The notes under the pieces were generated by a model. That model saw nothing but the letters and a program-made list of their open reading frames with translations. It had not been told where the DNA came from and did not search any database. A DNA stretch of 64,000 bases from contig NZ_CP059217.1 of assembly GCF_014252355.1 (NCBI RefSeq), positions 413,273 through 477,272 on the forward strand, in the 5' to 3' direction. Of this stretch, positions 1 to 10,135 are shown one piece after another. Both the position numbers and the translations under genes were made by a program. The DNA comes from Blattabacterium cuenoti. Lineage in GTDB: Bacteria > Bacteroidota > Bacteroidia > Flavobacteriales > Blattabacteriaceae. Positions within the stretch are counted from its first letter, which is position 1, and each line of letters opens with the position of its first letter.

Positions 1-1
1 A

Positions 2-769
2 GAAAAAAATATTGGATCTAATGATGTCAAACATATTTATTACGTAGTAAATAAAAAAAATAATAAATATTTTACTTTAAAAAAAATAATGGATGTTAAT
101 CCAAATATATATGGAATTATTTTTTGTCAAACAAGAAAAAAAACTAAAGAACTAGCTAATTCTTTAATTAAAGATGGATATAATGCTGATGCATTATATG
201 GAGATTTAACTCAATTTCAAAGAGAATCAGTAATGAATAGATTTAGAAATAAAACTTTACAATTACTTGTAGCTACAGATGTAGCATCTCGTGGATTAGA
301 TGTTCACGATATAACTCATGTTATAAATTATAATATTCCAAATGAAAGTAAAATTTATGTTCATAGAAGTGGAAGAACTGGAAGAGCTGGAAATTCTGGT
401 ATTTCAATATGTATTCTTCATACTCATAAAGAAACTCGTTATTTAAAAGAATTTGAAAAAAAAATTGGAACAAGTTTTCAAAGAATTACTATACCAACAG
501 ACAAAGAAATATGCGAAAAACAATTACTAAATTTTATCGATAAAGTTAAAAATGTATCTGTAGATAATAAATTAATAAACATTTTTTTACCAACCATAGA
601 AAATCAATTAGGATCCTTCAATAAAGAAGAATTAATAAAACGTTTATTTTGGATTGAATTTAGTCGATTATTTTATATTTATAAAAATTCTAAAGAAGCA
701 GTATTATCTAAATCATCGTGTGTAGTAAAAAAAAGTGCATCTAGATCAACAAAAAAAGTAAACTATTAA
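2..769 (+). CDS. deaD: DEAD-box RNA helicase, C-terminal part (5' end outside window)
   Basis: ATP-dependent RNA helicase of the DeaD/CsdA type, which remodels RNA during ribosome assembly and mRNA turnover. The frame is open from base 2, before the first ATG at 89, and the residues upstream of that ATG read as normal helicase sequence, so the gene begins outside the window. Only the second RecA-like domain is visible: motif V (ATDVASRGLDV) and motif VI (HRSGRTGRAG) are intact. After the RecA domain about 100 residues follow, ending in a short Lys/Ser-rich tail (KKSASRSTKK). I see no clear DbpA-type RNA-binding domain, which many free-living Bacteroidetes homologues have, so the C-terminus may be shortened. 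It is followed 33 bases later by aroC on the same strand. The family is certain; the exact orthologue is less so. Confidence 0.9.
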   Translation, partial: EKNIGSNDVKHIYYVVNKKNNKYFTLKKIMDVNPNIYGIIFCQTRKKTKELANSLIKDGYNADALYGDLTQFQRESVMNRFRNKTLQLLVATDVASRGLDVHDITHVINYNIPNESKIYVHRSGRTGRAGNSGISICILHTHKETRYLKEFEKKIGTSFQRITIPTDKEICEKQLLNFIDKVKNVSVDNKLINIFLPTIENQLGSFNKEELIKRLFWIEFSRLFYIYKNSKEAVLSKSSCVVKKSASRSTKKVNY

Positions 770-802
770 GTTATTATTATCAAAATTAAAAATTTTTATT
801 TA

Positions 803-1879
803 ATGTCTGGAAATACATTTGGAAAATTATTTAAAATAACGACTTTTGGAGAAAGTCATGGAAAAGCATTAGGTGGAATTATTGATGGATGTCCATCTGG
901 ATTAAAACTAAATATCCATTTTATTCAAGAAGAACTTAATCGAAGAAAACCAGGTCAATCTTCTATTGTTACTTCAAGACAAGAATCAGATCAAGTCATT
1001 TTTTTGTCTGGACTTTTCAATGAAATCACTACAGGAGCTCCAATTGGATTTATTATTTATAATAATAATCAAAAATCTAAAGATTACGAACATATTAAAA
1101 ATGTATATAGGCCTTCACATTCTGATTTTACTTATGAAAAAAAATATGGTATAAGAGATTATAGAGGGGGAGGGAGATCATCTGCTAGAGAAACAATATG
1201 TAGAGTTGTGGCAGGTTCTATTGCAAAACAATTAATAAAAAAAATTAAAATTATATCTTACGTTTCTTCTGTTGGACAAATATATGTAGATAAATCTTAT
1301 AGTGATCTCAATTTTGAAAATATAGAAAAAACTCCTATTAGATGTCCAGATATAGATATAGCAAAAAAAATGATATCAAAAATTAAAGAAGTAAAAAAAG
1401 ATGGAGATTCTATAGGAGGAACTATTACTTGTATTATTCAAAATGTTCCAATAGGGTTAGGAGAACCTGTTTTTGATAAACTACATGCAGAATTAGCGAA
1501 AGCAATGTTATCAATTAATGCAGTAAAAGGATTTGAATATGGTAGTGGATTTTTTGGATCTACATTAACAGGATCAAAACATAATGATTTATTTAATCAA
1601 GATGAAAGTACTAAAACTAATTTTTCTGGTGGAATACAAGGTGGAATATCAAACGGAATGGATATATATTTTAAAATAGCGTTGAAACCAGTTGCTACAA
1701 TTATGAGAACACAACAAACTATTGATCAAAATGGAAATATAGTATTTATGAAAGGAAAAGGAAGACATGATCCTTGTGTTTTACCTAGAGCTATTCCTAT
1801 TGTAGAAGCCATGACTGCATTAGTTTTAGCAGATTATTGGATGTTGTATAAATTATATAAATATTTTGCAATCAAATAA
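803..1879 (+). CDS. aroC: Chorismate synthase
   Basis: Converts 5-enolpyruvylshikimate 3-phosphate to chorismate, the last step of the shikimate pathway, using reduced FMN in the cytoplasm. The protein has 358 residues, a normal length. The N-terminal signature FGESHG contains the active-site His19, and the C-terminal signature GRHDPC is at about residues 320-325, followed by [12 protein letters not shown] conserved Arg-rich segment ([14 protein letters not shown]) lies near residues 119-132. The start is an ATG. miaA follows 8 bases downstream. aroE of the same pathway lies at about 40.2-41.0 kb, so the symbiont probably makes aromatic precursors itself. No lesions are seen. Confidence 0.97.
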   Translation: MSGNTFGKLFKITTFGESHGKALGGIIDGCPSGLKLNIHFIQEELNRRKPGQSSIVTSRQESDQVIFLSGLFNEITTGAPIGFIIYNNNQKSKDYEHIKNVYRPSHSDFTYEKKYGIRDYRGGGRSSARETICRVVAGSIAKQLIKKIKIISYVSSVGQIYVDKSYSDLNFENIEKTPIRCPDIDIAKKMISKIKEVKKDGDSIGGTITCIIQNVPIGLGEPVFDKLHAELAKAMLSINAVKGFEYGSGFFGSTLTGSKHNDLFNQDESTKTNFSGGIQGGISNGMDIYFKIALKPVATIMRTQQTIDQNGNIVFMKGKGRHDPCVLPRAIPIVEAMTALVLADYWMLYKLYKYFAIK

Positions 1880-1887
1880 ACAATAAC

Positions 1888-2829
1888 TTGAAATATAATT
1901 TTTTAGTTGTTATTCTAGGTCCAACGAGTATTGGTAAAACACAAGTTGCTCTTTTTTTAGCAAAAAAATTTAGGACTCAAATTTTATCTTGTGATTCTAG
2001 ACAATTTTATAAAGAATTAAAAATAGGAACAGGTGTTCCTAATGAAGAAGTTTTAAATTCCATTCCACATCATTTTATTGGCCATTTATCTATACATGAT
2101 TATTATAATGCTAAATTTTTTGAAAAAGACGCAATAAACAAATTAAAAACATTATTTATACAACATTATATTTTAATTATGGTTGGTGGATCTAGTTTAT
2201 ACGAAAAAGCCGTTACAGTTGGTTTATCTAAAATTCCAAATATTAATCAAAATATAAGAAATGAATTAATATTAAATTTTAGAAAACATGGTATTTCATT
2301 TTTACAACATGAAATTACAAAATATATCAAAAAAATACCTAATATAGATATACAAAATCCATTTCGTTTAATTAGATATTTAGAAATTATCAAATCTACT
2401 AGACATACACCATCATTTTTTTTTAATCAACAAAAAGTAAAAAGAAGTTTTTATACTATAAAAATAGGGTTAATATTATCAAAAAAAGAAATACATGATA
2501 AAATTAATCATAGAGTAGATAATATGATCAAACTTGGATTATTGGATGAAGCTAAATCTTATTACCAATATAGACATTTAAACAGTTTAAATACTATTGG
2601 ATATAAAGAAATATTTAATTTTTTATCACAAAAAACAAAAGGAAATATATATAATACTATTGATGAGATTAAAATACATACCCGACAATATGCTAAAAAA
2701 CAACTTACATGGTATAAAAAAGATAGTGATATCACTTGGTTTAGTCCACAAGAAAAAAATCAAATTGTATCTTTTATTTTAAAACAAATGGGTAATACTG
2801 GATTTGAACCAGTGACCCCCTGCGTGTAA
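1888..2829 (+). CDS. miaA: tRNA dimethylallyltransferase
   Basis: Transfers a dimethylallyl group to A37 of tRNAs that read codons starting with U. The P-loop GPTSIGKT is at residues 11-18 and the substrate-binding motif DSRQ at residues 36-39. The start is a TTG only 8 bases after the aroC stop; no ATG precedes the P-loop, so this weak start is probably real. The 3' end is odd: no stop codon occurs before the tRNA-Val gene on the opposite strand, and the frame runs about 40 bases into it. The last 13-14 residues (MGNTGFEPVTPCV) are therefore the antisense translation of tRNA-Val. At 313 residues the protein is about 10 longer than usual. The core looks intact. Confidence 0.93.
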   Translation: MKYNFLVVILGPTSIGKTQVALFLAKKFRTQILSCDSRQFYKELKIGTGVPNEEVLNSIPHHFIGHLSIHDYYNAKFFEKDAINKLKTLFIQHYILIMVGGSSLYEKAVTVGLSKIPNINQNIRNELILNFRKHGISFLQHEITKYIKKIPNIDIQNPFRLIRYLEIIKSTRHTPSFFFNQQKVKRSFYTIKIGLILSKKEIHDKINHRVDNMIKLGLLDEAKSYYQYRHLNSLNTIGYKEIFNFLSQKTKGNIYNTIDEIKIHTRQYAKKQLTWYKKDSDITWFSPQEKNQIVSFILKQMGNTGFEPVTPCV

Positions 2830-2864
2830 AACAGATGCTCTAAACCAAACTGAGCTAATCACCC
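2789..2864 (-). tRNA. tRNA-Val (anticodon TAC)
   Basis: On the minus strand the sequence folds as a cloverleaf. The 7-bp acceptor stem pairs GGGTGAT with ATTACCC (with a G-U), the D arm starts TAGCTCAG, the anticodon loop is TTTACAC, and the T arm contains GGTTCAAATCC with a CTGG/CCAG stem. The discriminator is A and CCA is not encoded. The anticodon TAC reads GUN valine codons. The 3' half is overlapped antisense by the end of miaA. A second tRNA-Val with anticodon GAC lies at 41.2 kb. Confidence 0.93.
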
Positions 2865-2902
2865 AATCACAATAATACATAAAAAAAATAACAAAATTAT
2901 TT

Positions 2903-4144
2903 TTACATGAAAAAATTCAATAATATTTCTGAAACTGTAAAAGTACTACCACTAATTAAAATTAAATCTTGTTGTTTAGAGTTATATTTTGCATTTGAAA
3001 ATGCATCTTTAACGGAATAAAAAAATTTTACATATTTATTATTTTTTATTTTTACTAATTTTTTTAAATATTTAATAGATAATTTTCTATCTATATTTGG
3101 TTGACAAAAATAATAAAATGCATCAGAAGGAAAATATTGTAATATTTTTTTAACATTTTTATCTTTTACAAATCCTAATACTAAATGTAATTTGTCATAA
3201 AATTCTTTTTTTAATTGTTGAGTAATTATTTTTATTCCTTCTTCATTATGTGCTATATCACAAATAATTTTTGGATTTAATTGTAAAATTTGCCAACGAC
3301 CTTTAATACACGTATTTTTATTAACATTGAGAAACCCATTTTTTATAGATTTATTAGAAATAATAATATTTTTTTTATTTATTAACAAGTTAACAATGCT
3401 TAACACAAGTTGTTTATTATAATTTTGATAAATTGATTCACATGGAATTGTATACATGGATATATTTTTTCGTTTTTTTATAAAATAAATTGGAGCATTT
3501 TTATTAAATGCTTCTTGTAAAAGAATACGTTTAATATGATTTTTACAAAATCCAATAATAACTGATGTATTATTTTTAATAATTCCAGCTTTTTCTAAAG
3601 CAATTTTGGATAAACTATTGCCTAAAATTTTTGTATGATCTTTACTTATATTTGTAATCACAGAAATTTCTGGAATTATTATATTTGTTGAATCTAAACG
3701 CCCACCTAACCCTGTTTCTATAATTGCCATAAATACTTTTTTATTCTTAAAATATTCAAAAGCTAAACCAGTATTAAGTTCAAAAAAAGAAATTTTTTCT
3801 TTTTCTATAATTTTTTTATTTTTTTTAATAAATTCTATAATAAAGTTTTTATCAATTAATTTACCATTACAAGAAATTCTTTCTCTAAAATTTATTAAGT
3901 GAGGAGAAGTGAATAATCCAATATTATATTTTTCTTCTTGCAGTATAGAATATAACATATGTGCAGTAGATCCTTTTCCATTTGTTCCAGCTATATGAAT
4001 GCTTTTAAAATAATTTTGTGGATGGCCTAAATAAGAACAAAAATTATGAATTCTTTCTAATCCAGGTTTATAATAATTTTTTTCTTTATCTTGATAAGAA
4101 GGAAAACGATTAAATATCCATTGAATAGTTTCAGTATAATTCAC
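2903..4144 (-). CDS. folC: Dihydrofolate/folylpolyglutamate synthase
   Basis: Adds glutamate to folates (and in many bacteria to dihydropteroate) using ATP. It belongs to the Mur-ligase family. The P-loop GTNGKGST is at residues 53-60, followed by TSPHLINFRERI, the family's folate-binding region. GLGGRLDSTN and a conserved Asn-Ile-Ser-Lys-Asp-His segment (ITNISKDH) come next, and the C-terminal ligase domain contains DIAHNEEG. The length of 413 residues is normal. The start is GTG (revcomp of CAC at 4142-4144). It is divergent from glnS, with a 67-base AT-rich gap that must hold both promoters. A 5-formyl-THF cyclo-ligase is also present at 48.4 kb, so some folate metabolism is retained. Confidence 0.95.
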   Translation of the reverse strand: MNYTETIQWIFNRFPSYQDKEKNYYKPGLERIHNFCSYLGHPQNYFKSIHIAGTNGKGSTAHMLYSILQEEKYNIGLFTSPHLINFRERISCNGKLIDKNFIIEFIKKNKKIIEKEKISFFELNTGLAFEYFKNKKVFMAIIETGLGGRLDSTNIIIPEISVITNISKDHTKILGNSLSKIALEKAGIIKNNTSVIIGFCKNHIKRILLQEAFNKNAPIYFIKKRKNISMYTIPCESIYQNYNKQLVLSIVNLLINKKNIIISNKSIKNGFLNVNKNTCIKGRWQILQLNPKIICDIAHNEEGIKIITQQLKKEFYDKLHLVLGFVKDKNVKKILQYFPSDAFYYFCQPNIDRKLSIKYLKKLVKIKNNKYVKFFYSVKDAFSNAKYNSKQQDLILISGSTFTVSEILLNFFM

Positions 4145-4211
4145 TATTTATAATTTTTTTATAAAAAATCACTAAATTTACGATTTTTAAACTAAAAATT
4201 ATATTAAAAAT

Positions 4212-5864
4212 TTGAATTTTATTGAAAGAATAATAGAGGAAGATATTAAACAAGGATTACCTATCCATAATATTAAATTTAGATTTCCTCCAGAACCAAA
4301 TGGATATCTTCATTTAGGACATGTAAAAGCTATTTATTTAAATTTTTGTTTAGGACAAAAATATAAAGCTCCAGTGAATCTTAGATTTGATGATACAAAC
4401 CCTAATATTAGATATGTAAATAAATATGTAGAATCTATTAAAAATGATTTAATATTTTTAGGATTTAAATGGGATAAAGAATGTTATGCCTCAGATTATT
4501 TTAAAATATTATATGAATTAGCAATACGATTGATTAAAAATCATAAAGCATATGTTGATAATCAAACTCAGTATATGATTCAAATTCAAAGAAAAAATCC
4601 TATTGATAAAGGAATTAATAGTATTTTTAGAAATCGATCGATAGAAGAAAATTTATATCTTTTTGAAAAAATGAAAAATGGATTCTTTAAAGAAGGTACT
4701 TGTGTATTGAGAGCAAAAATTGATATGAGTTCTTCTAATATGAATATGAGAGATCCAATTATGTATAGAATATTAAAAACAAAACATTTTCGTACACAAA
4801 ATAAATGGTGTATATATCCTACTTATGATTGGACTCATGGACAATGTGATTATATAGAACAAATATCTCATTCTCTATGTTCATCAGAGTTTGAAAATAG
4901 ACGTCCTCTATATAATTGGTATTTAGATCAAATTTTTGATAACAAATATAGAAAACCTAAACAAATAGAATTTTCAAGATTAAATTTAAAAAATACAATT
5001 ACTAGCAAAAGACAAATACAAAAATTAATTGATCATAAAATTATTAATTATTGGAATGATCCAAGAATATATACTATATCAGGATTACGTAGAAAAGGAT
5101 ATACTGCTTTAGGGATCAACAATTTTATTAAAAATATAGGTGTCACAAAAAGAAATAATGTAATTAATACATCTCTTTTGGAATTAAAAGTTAAAGAACA
5201 CTTAAATAAAATTGCTTATAGAGTAATGGTTATTTTCAATCCTATTAAATTAATTATAGATAACTATCCAGATAATCATACAGAATGGTTATCTTCACAA
5301 AATAATCCAGAAAATATACAATTTGGATTTAGAAAAATTCCTTTTTCTAAATTTTTATATATAGAAAAAAATGACTTTTTAGAAAAAAAAATAAATAATT
5401 TTTTTCGTCTTTCAATTGATCAACAAGTTAGATTAAAAAATGCTTATATTATAAAAGCTCATTCGGTAATTAAAGATAAAATAGGCAATATTATAGAAAT
5501 ACATTGTTTATATGATCCAAAAAGTAAATCTGGTACTAATATTAATCAATATAGTAGTAAAAAGATAAAAAGTACTTTACATTGGGTATCTATTGAACAT
5601 TCTATTAATATAGAAACATATATTTATCATCCACTTTTTCAAGTAAACAATAAAAATTGTCATTTTTTGGATAAAAAAAATATCAATTATAAATCTATAG
5701 AAAAAATTATTGCTTATGCAGAACCCATTTTAAAAACAGCAAAAATAGGAGATCATTATCAATTTCAAAGAATTGGTTATTTTTACGTAGTTGCTGATAA
5801 AAATAAATTAATTTTTAATCAAACTGCTCCTTTAAAAGAAAAAAATAAAAAAGTCAAAAAATAA
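4212..5864 (+). CDS. glnS: Glutaminyl-tRNA synthetase
   Basis: Class I synthetase that charges tRNA-Gln. The HIGH signature is HLGH (residues 34-37) within EPNGYLHLGH, and Glu-Pro-Asn rather than the GluRS pattern identifies it as GlnRS. The KMSKS-type loop reads TSKRQ. The C-terminal half is the beta-barrel anticodon-binding region. The length of 550 residues is typical. The start is TTG; no ATG lies before the conserved N-terminus (the next Met is far inside), so TTG is likely used. It converges on rpoC with only four bases between the stop codons. No lesion is seen. Confidence 0.95.
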   Translation: MNFIERIIEEDIKQGLPIHNIKFRFPPEPNGYLHLGHVKAIYLNFCLGQKYKAPVNLRFDDTNPNIRYVNKYVESIKNDLIFLGFKWDKECYASDYFKILYELAIRLIKNHKAYVDNQTQYMIQIQRKNPIDKGINSIFRNRSIEENLYLFEKMKNGFFKEGTCVLRAKIDMSSSNMNMRDPIMYRILKTKHFRTQNKWCIYPTYDWTHGQCDYIEQISHSLCSSEFENRRPLYNWYLDQIFDNKYRKPKQIEFSRLNLKNTITSKRQIQKLIDHKIINYWNDPRIYTISGLRRKGYTALGINNFIKNIGVTKRNNVINTSLLELKVKEHLNKIAYRVMVIFNPIKLIIDNYPDNHTEWLSSQNNPENIQFGFRKIPFSKFLYIEKNDFLEKKINNFFRLSIDQQVRLKNAYIIKAHSVIKDKIGNIIEIHCLYDPKSKSGTNINQYSSKKIKSTLHWVSIEHSINIETYIYHPLFQVNNKNCHFLDKKNINYKSIEKIIAYAEPILKTAKIGDHYQFQRIGYFYVVADKNKLIFNQTAPLKEKNKKVKK

Positions 5865-5868
5865 TAAA

Positions 5869-8800
5869 TTATGATGATAAAATTTCAAAAGAAATATTTT
5901 CATAATCTTTTATTCCAGTTCCAGCAGGAATTTTATGACCAACAATAACATTTTCTTTTAATCCATTCAAATTATCTGTTTTACTACTTATTGCAGCTTC
6001 ACTTAATACTTTTGTCGTTTCTTGAAACGAAGCAGCTGAGATAAAAGATTTAGTTTGTAAAGCTGCTTTAGTTATACCTTGTAATATAGGTCTTGCTATA
6101 GCAGGAATTGTGTTACGAGTAATTAATAATTTTTTATTTTTATATTTTAATATAACATTTTCATTTCTAAATTTTCTATAACTAATAATATCTCCTACTT
6201 TAAAATTATTAGAGTCACCTGAATTGACTACAACTAACATTTGAGATATTTTATGATTTTCCTCTAAAAAATCATCTTTATATTCAATACTGCCTTCTAA
6301 AAATTTAGTATCTCCAACATCTATAATTTCTACTTTTCTCATCATTTGAAGAACAATGATTTCAAAATGTTTATCATTTATTTTTACTCCTTGTAAACGA
6401 TATACTTCTTGTATTTCATTAATTAAATATTTTTGAACAGCGATAGGTCCTCTTATATTCAAAATATCATTTGGAGTTACTGCACCATCTGATAAAGGCA
6501 TTCCAGCTTTCACATAATCATTTTCCTGAACTAATAGTTGATTAGATAATTTTACTAGATATTTTTTAATTTCTCCAGTTTTAGATTCTACAATAATTTC
6601 TCTATTTCCTCTCTTTACTTTTCCATGACTTACTATTCCATCCATTTCTGAAACTACTGCAGGATTAGAAGGATTTCTAGCTTCAAATAATTCAGATAAA
6701 CGGGGTAATCCACCCGTAATATCCCCAGATTTAGCAGTTTTTCTTGGAACTTTTACTAAAATTGTACCTGCTTCTATCAATTCATTATCTTTAACCATTA
6801 AATGGGATCCTACTGGTAAATTATATATTTTTAATTCTTCATTATTATGATCATTAATAATTTTTAATGTAGGAATTAAATTTTTATTTCTTACTTCTGT
6901 AATTACTTTTTCTTGAAATCCTGTTTGATCATCTTTTTCGACTTGAAACGTTACACCTTGTTCTAAATGTTGATAAATAATTTTACCAGAATATTCTGCA
7001 ATAATTACTGCATTATATAAATCCCATCTACATATTATATCTCCTTGTTTTAATTTATCTTTATGTTTAACATATAAAGTAGCTCCATAAGGAATATTTT
7101 TCACCATTAACAAAGAATTAGAAGACTTTTTTTTATTAAAAAGTTTCATTTCAGTTGTACGAGAAACAACAATTTCTCTTTTTTTTCCATAATTAGTTTT
7201 GACTGTTTTTAAATCATCGAATTCTACGATACCATCATAATTAGCTTTTATTGTTGATGATTCAGAAATATTACCAGCTGTTCCTCCAACATGAAAAGTT
7301 CTCAAAGTTAATTGAGTACCAGGTTCACCTATTGATTGTGCTGCAATAACACCAACAGCTTCACCTTTTTTAACTATTTTTCCAGTAGATAGATTTCTTC
7401 CATAACATTTAGAACAAAGACCCATTCTGGCTTCACAAGTAAGTGGAGAACGAACATATACATAATCAATTCCAGATTGTTCTATTATATATGCAATTGT
7501 TTCATTAATCATTTGTCCAGATGATACAATGATTCTGTCTTCTTTTGGATGATAAATATCATTTAATGATATTCTTCCTAAAATTCTATTAAATAAAGAT
7601 TCTACTACTTCTTCATTTTTCTTTAAATATGTAATTTTTAATCCTCTTAAAGTATTACAATCTTCTATTTTAATAATTACATCTTGTGCAGCATCTACTA
7701 ATCTTCTTGTTAAATATCCAGCATCAGCAGTTTTTAAAGCAGTATCTGCTAATCCTTTTCTAGCACCATGAGTAGAAATAAAATATTCTAAAATAGAAAG
7801 ACCTTCTCTAAAATTAGATAAAATAGGATTTTCAATAATTTCTCCACCTGAGGATCCTGTTTTTTGAGGTTTTGCCATTAATCCACGCATTCCAGAAAGT
7901 TGTCTAATTTGTTCTTTAGATCCTCTAGCTCCAGAATCTAACATCATATAAACGGGATTAAATCCTAATTTATCTTCACGCATATGTTTCATTACTTGTT
8001 CTGTCAACATTAAATTAGTATTTGTCCATATATCAATTACTTGATTATATCTTTCATTATTAGTAATTAATCCCATATTGTAATTACTTTTCACATTATC
8101 TACTTGTTGAATAGCATCTAAAACCATATTTTTTTTATCACTTGGAATAATAATATCACCTAATCCAAAAGATAATCCACCTTTAAAAGCATTATAAAAT
8201 CCTAATTCTTTAATGTCATCTAAAAATTTAGCTGTTATAGGAACATTTGTTAAATATAAAATTTTACCTATTATTTCTCTTAAAGTTTTTTTTGTAATAG
8301 ATTTATTAATAAATCCTACTGTTTTAGGAACTACTTGATTAAATAATACTCTACCTACAGTTGTTTGTATTAATTGATTCATTAAAGTATTATCTGAATT
8401 TCTAATATTAACTTTTACTTTAATAATTGCATGTAAATCTACAATATGTTGATTATAAGCAATTTCAACTTCTTCTGGAGAATAAAATTTCATTCCTTCT
8501 CCTTTTACTTTTATTGTACTATTATAAGATGTTAATTCTTTAGTCATATAATATAATCCTAATACCATATCTTGAGAGGGTACAGTAATTGGGTCTCCAT
8601 TAGCAGGGTTTAAAATATTATGAGAAGCTAACATCAAAATTTTTGCTTCTAAAATTGCACCAAAAGATAATGGTAAATGAACGGCCATCTGATCTCCATC
8701 AAAATCTGCATTAAAAGCAGAACAAACTAAAGGATGTAATTGAATAGCTTTTCCCTCTATTAATTTTGGTTGAAAAGCTTGAATCCCTAATCTATGTAAA

Positions 8801-10119
8801 GTTGGCGCTCTATTTAATAAAATTGGATGCCCCTTTAATACATTTTCTAAAATATCCCATATCATAGGATCTCTTCTATCTATAATTTTTTTTGAAGATT
8901 TGACCGTTTTTACTACCCCTCGTTCCATTAATTTTCTGATAATAAAAGGTTTATATAATTCTGCTGCCATATCTTTGGGAATACCACATTCATGCAATTT
9001 CAAATTAGGACCTACAACAATGACAGATCGTGCAGAATAATCAACTCTTTTACCAAGAAGATTTTGTCTGAATCTTCCTTGTTTTCCTTTCAAAGAATCT
9101 GATAAAGATTTTAAAGGTCTATTTGCTTCAGATTTTACTGCTGACATTTTTCTTGAATTATCAAAAAGAGAATCTACAGATTCTTGAAGCATTCTTTTTT
9201 CATTTCTCAATATGACCTCAGGCGCTTTAATTTCTATTAATCTTTTTAATCTATTATTTCTAATTAATACACGTCGATATAAATCGGTCATATCAGAAGC
9301 AGCATAACGGCCACCATCTAATGGAACTAAAGGTCTTAATTCAGGAGGAATCACAGATAAAACATGAATAATCATCCAAGTAACATTACCCCCATTTTTT
9401 TTACCTTCCTTAAAAGATTCTACTACTTGTAATCGTTTTAAAGCTTCCAATCTTCTTTGTTTAGATGTTTCATTATTAGCTGAATTTTTTAATTTTGATG
9501 ATAAAGAATCTAAATCAATACGACTTAACATATTCTCTATACATTCAGCTCCCATTTTAGCTATAAATTTATCTTTATTTGTATCTTCTAAAAATTGATT
9601 ATCTTTTGTAATTGTAGTTAATATATTTAAATATTCTTCTTCAGTTAAAAAAGTACCATATTTTAATGGATTATTATTTTCATCAACTGCTATACCACTT
9701 TGTAATACTACATAACGTTCATAATAAATAATCATTTCCAATTTTTTAGAAGAAAGTCCTAATAAATATCCTATTTTATTAGGAGATGTTCTAAAAGACC
9801 ATATATGTACAACTGGAACAACTAAACTTATATGCCCCATTCTCTCTCTTCTAACTTTTTTTTCAGATACTTCTACTCCACATCTATCACAAACAATTCC
9901 TTTGTATCTAATTCTTTTATATTTGCCACAAGCACATTCATAATCTTTTACAGGGCCAAAAATTCTTTCACAAAAAAGACCATCTCTTTCTGGTTTATGT
10001 GTTCTATAATTAATAGTTTCTGGTTTTAATACTTCTCCATGTGATTCTTTTAAAATGGATTCTGGAGAAGAAAGTCTAATAGTAATTTTCTTAAACTTAT
10101 GATTTTTTTTATTATTCAT
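5869..10119 (-). CDS. rpoC: RNA polymerase beta' subunit
   Basis: Largest catalytic subunit of RNA polymerase. The N-terminal zinc site uses Cys62, Cys64, Cys77 and Cys80 (CAC...CDRC). The catalytic Mg-binding loop NADFDGDQM starts at residue 470, with Asp472, Asp474 and Asp476. A second Cys cluster ([11 protein letters not shown]) lies in the C-terminal half. The 1416-residue length matches Bacteroidetes beta'. It is last in the secE-nusG-rplKAJL-rpoBC block, 16 bases after rpoB, and is probably cotranscribed. The reading frame is clean. Confidence 0.99.
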   Translation of the reverse strand: MNNKKNHKFKKITIRLSSPESILKESHGEVLKPETINYRTHKPERDGLFCERIFGPVKDYECACGKYKRIRYKGIVCDRCGVEVSEKKVRRERMGHISLVVPVVHIWSFRTSPNKIGYLLGLSSKKLEMIIYYERYVVLQSGIAVDENNNPLKYGTFLTEEEYLNILTTITKDNQFLEDTNKDKFIAKMGAECIENMLSRIDLDSLSSKLKNSANNETSKQRRLEALKRLQVVESFKEGKKNGGNVTWMIIHVLSVIPPELRPLVPLDGGRYAASDMTDLYRRVLIRNNRLKRLIEIKAPEVILRNEKRMLQESVDSLFDNSRKMSAVKSEANRPLKSLSDSLKGKQGRFRQNLLGKRVDYSARSVIVVGPNLKLHECGIPKDMAAELYKPFIIRKLMERGVVKTVKSSKKIIDRRDPMIWDILENVLKGHPILLNRAPTLHRLGIQAFQPKLIEGKAIQLHPLVCSAFNADFDGDQMAVHLPLSFGAILEAKILMLASHNILNPANGDPITVPSQDMVLGLYYMTKELTSYNSTIKVKGEGMKFYSPEEVEIAYNQHIVDLHAIIKVKVNIRNSDNTLMNQLIQTTVGRVLFNQVVPKTVGFINKSITKKTLREIIGKILYLTNVPITAKFLDDIKELGFYNAFKGGLSFGLGDIIIPSDKKNMVLDAIQQVDNVKSNYNMGLITNNERYNQVIDIWTNTNLMLTEQVMKHMREDKLGFNPVYMMLDSGARGSKEQIRQLSGMRGLMAKPQKTGSSGGEIIENPILSNFREGLSILEYFISTHGARKGLADTALKTADAGYLTRRLVDAAQDVIIKIEDCNTLRGLKITYLKKNEEVVESLFNRILGRISLNDIYHPKEDRIIVSSGQMINETIAYIIEQSGIDYVYVRSPLTCEARMGLCSKCYGRNLSTGKIVKKGEAVGVIAAQSIGEPGTQLTLRTFHVGGTAGNISESSTIKANYDGIVEFDDLKTVKTNYGKKREIVVSRTTEMKLFNKKKSSNSLLMVKNIPYGATLYVKHKDKLKQGDIICRWDLYNAVIIAEYSGKIIYQHLEQGVTFQVEKDDQTGFQEKVITEVRNKNLIPTLKIINDHNNEELKIYNLPVGSHLMVKDNELIEAGTILVKVPRKTAKSGDITGGLPRLSELFEARNPSNPAVVSEMDGIVSHGKVKRGNREIIVESKTGEIKKYLVKLSNQLLVQENDYVKAGMPLSDGAVTPNDILNIRGPIAVQKYLINEIQEVYRLQGVKINDKHFEIIVLQMMRKVEIIDVGDTKFLEGSIEYKDDFLEENHKISQMLVVVNSGDSNNFKVGDIISYRKFRNENVILKYKNKKLLITRNTIPAIARPILQGITKAALQTKSFISAASFQETTKVLSEAAISSKTDNLNGLKENVIVGHKIPAGTGIKDYENISFEILSS

Positions 10120-10135
10120 TTTTGTTTAAAATTAT

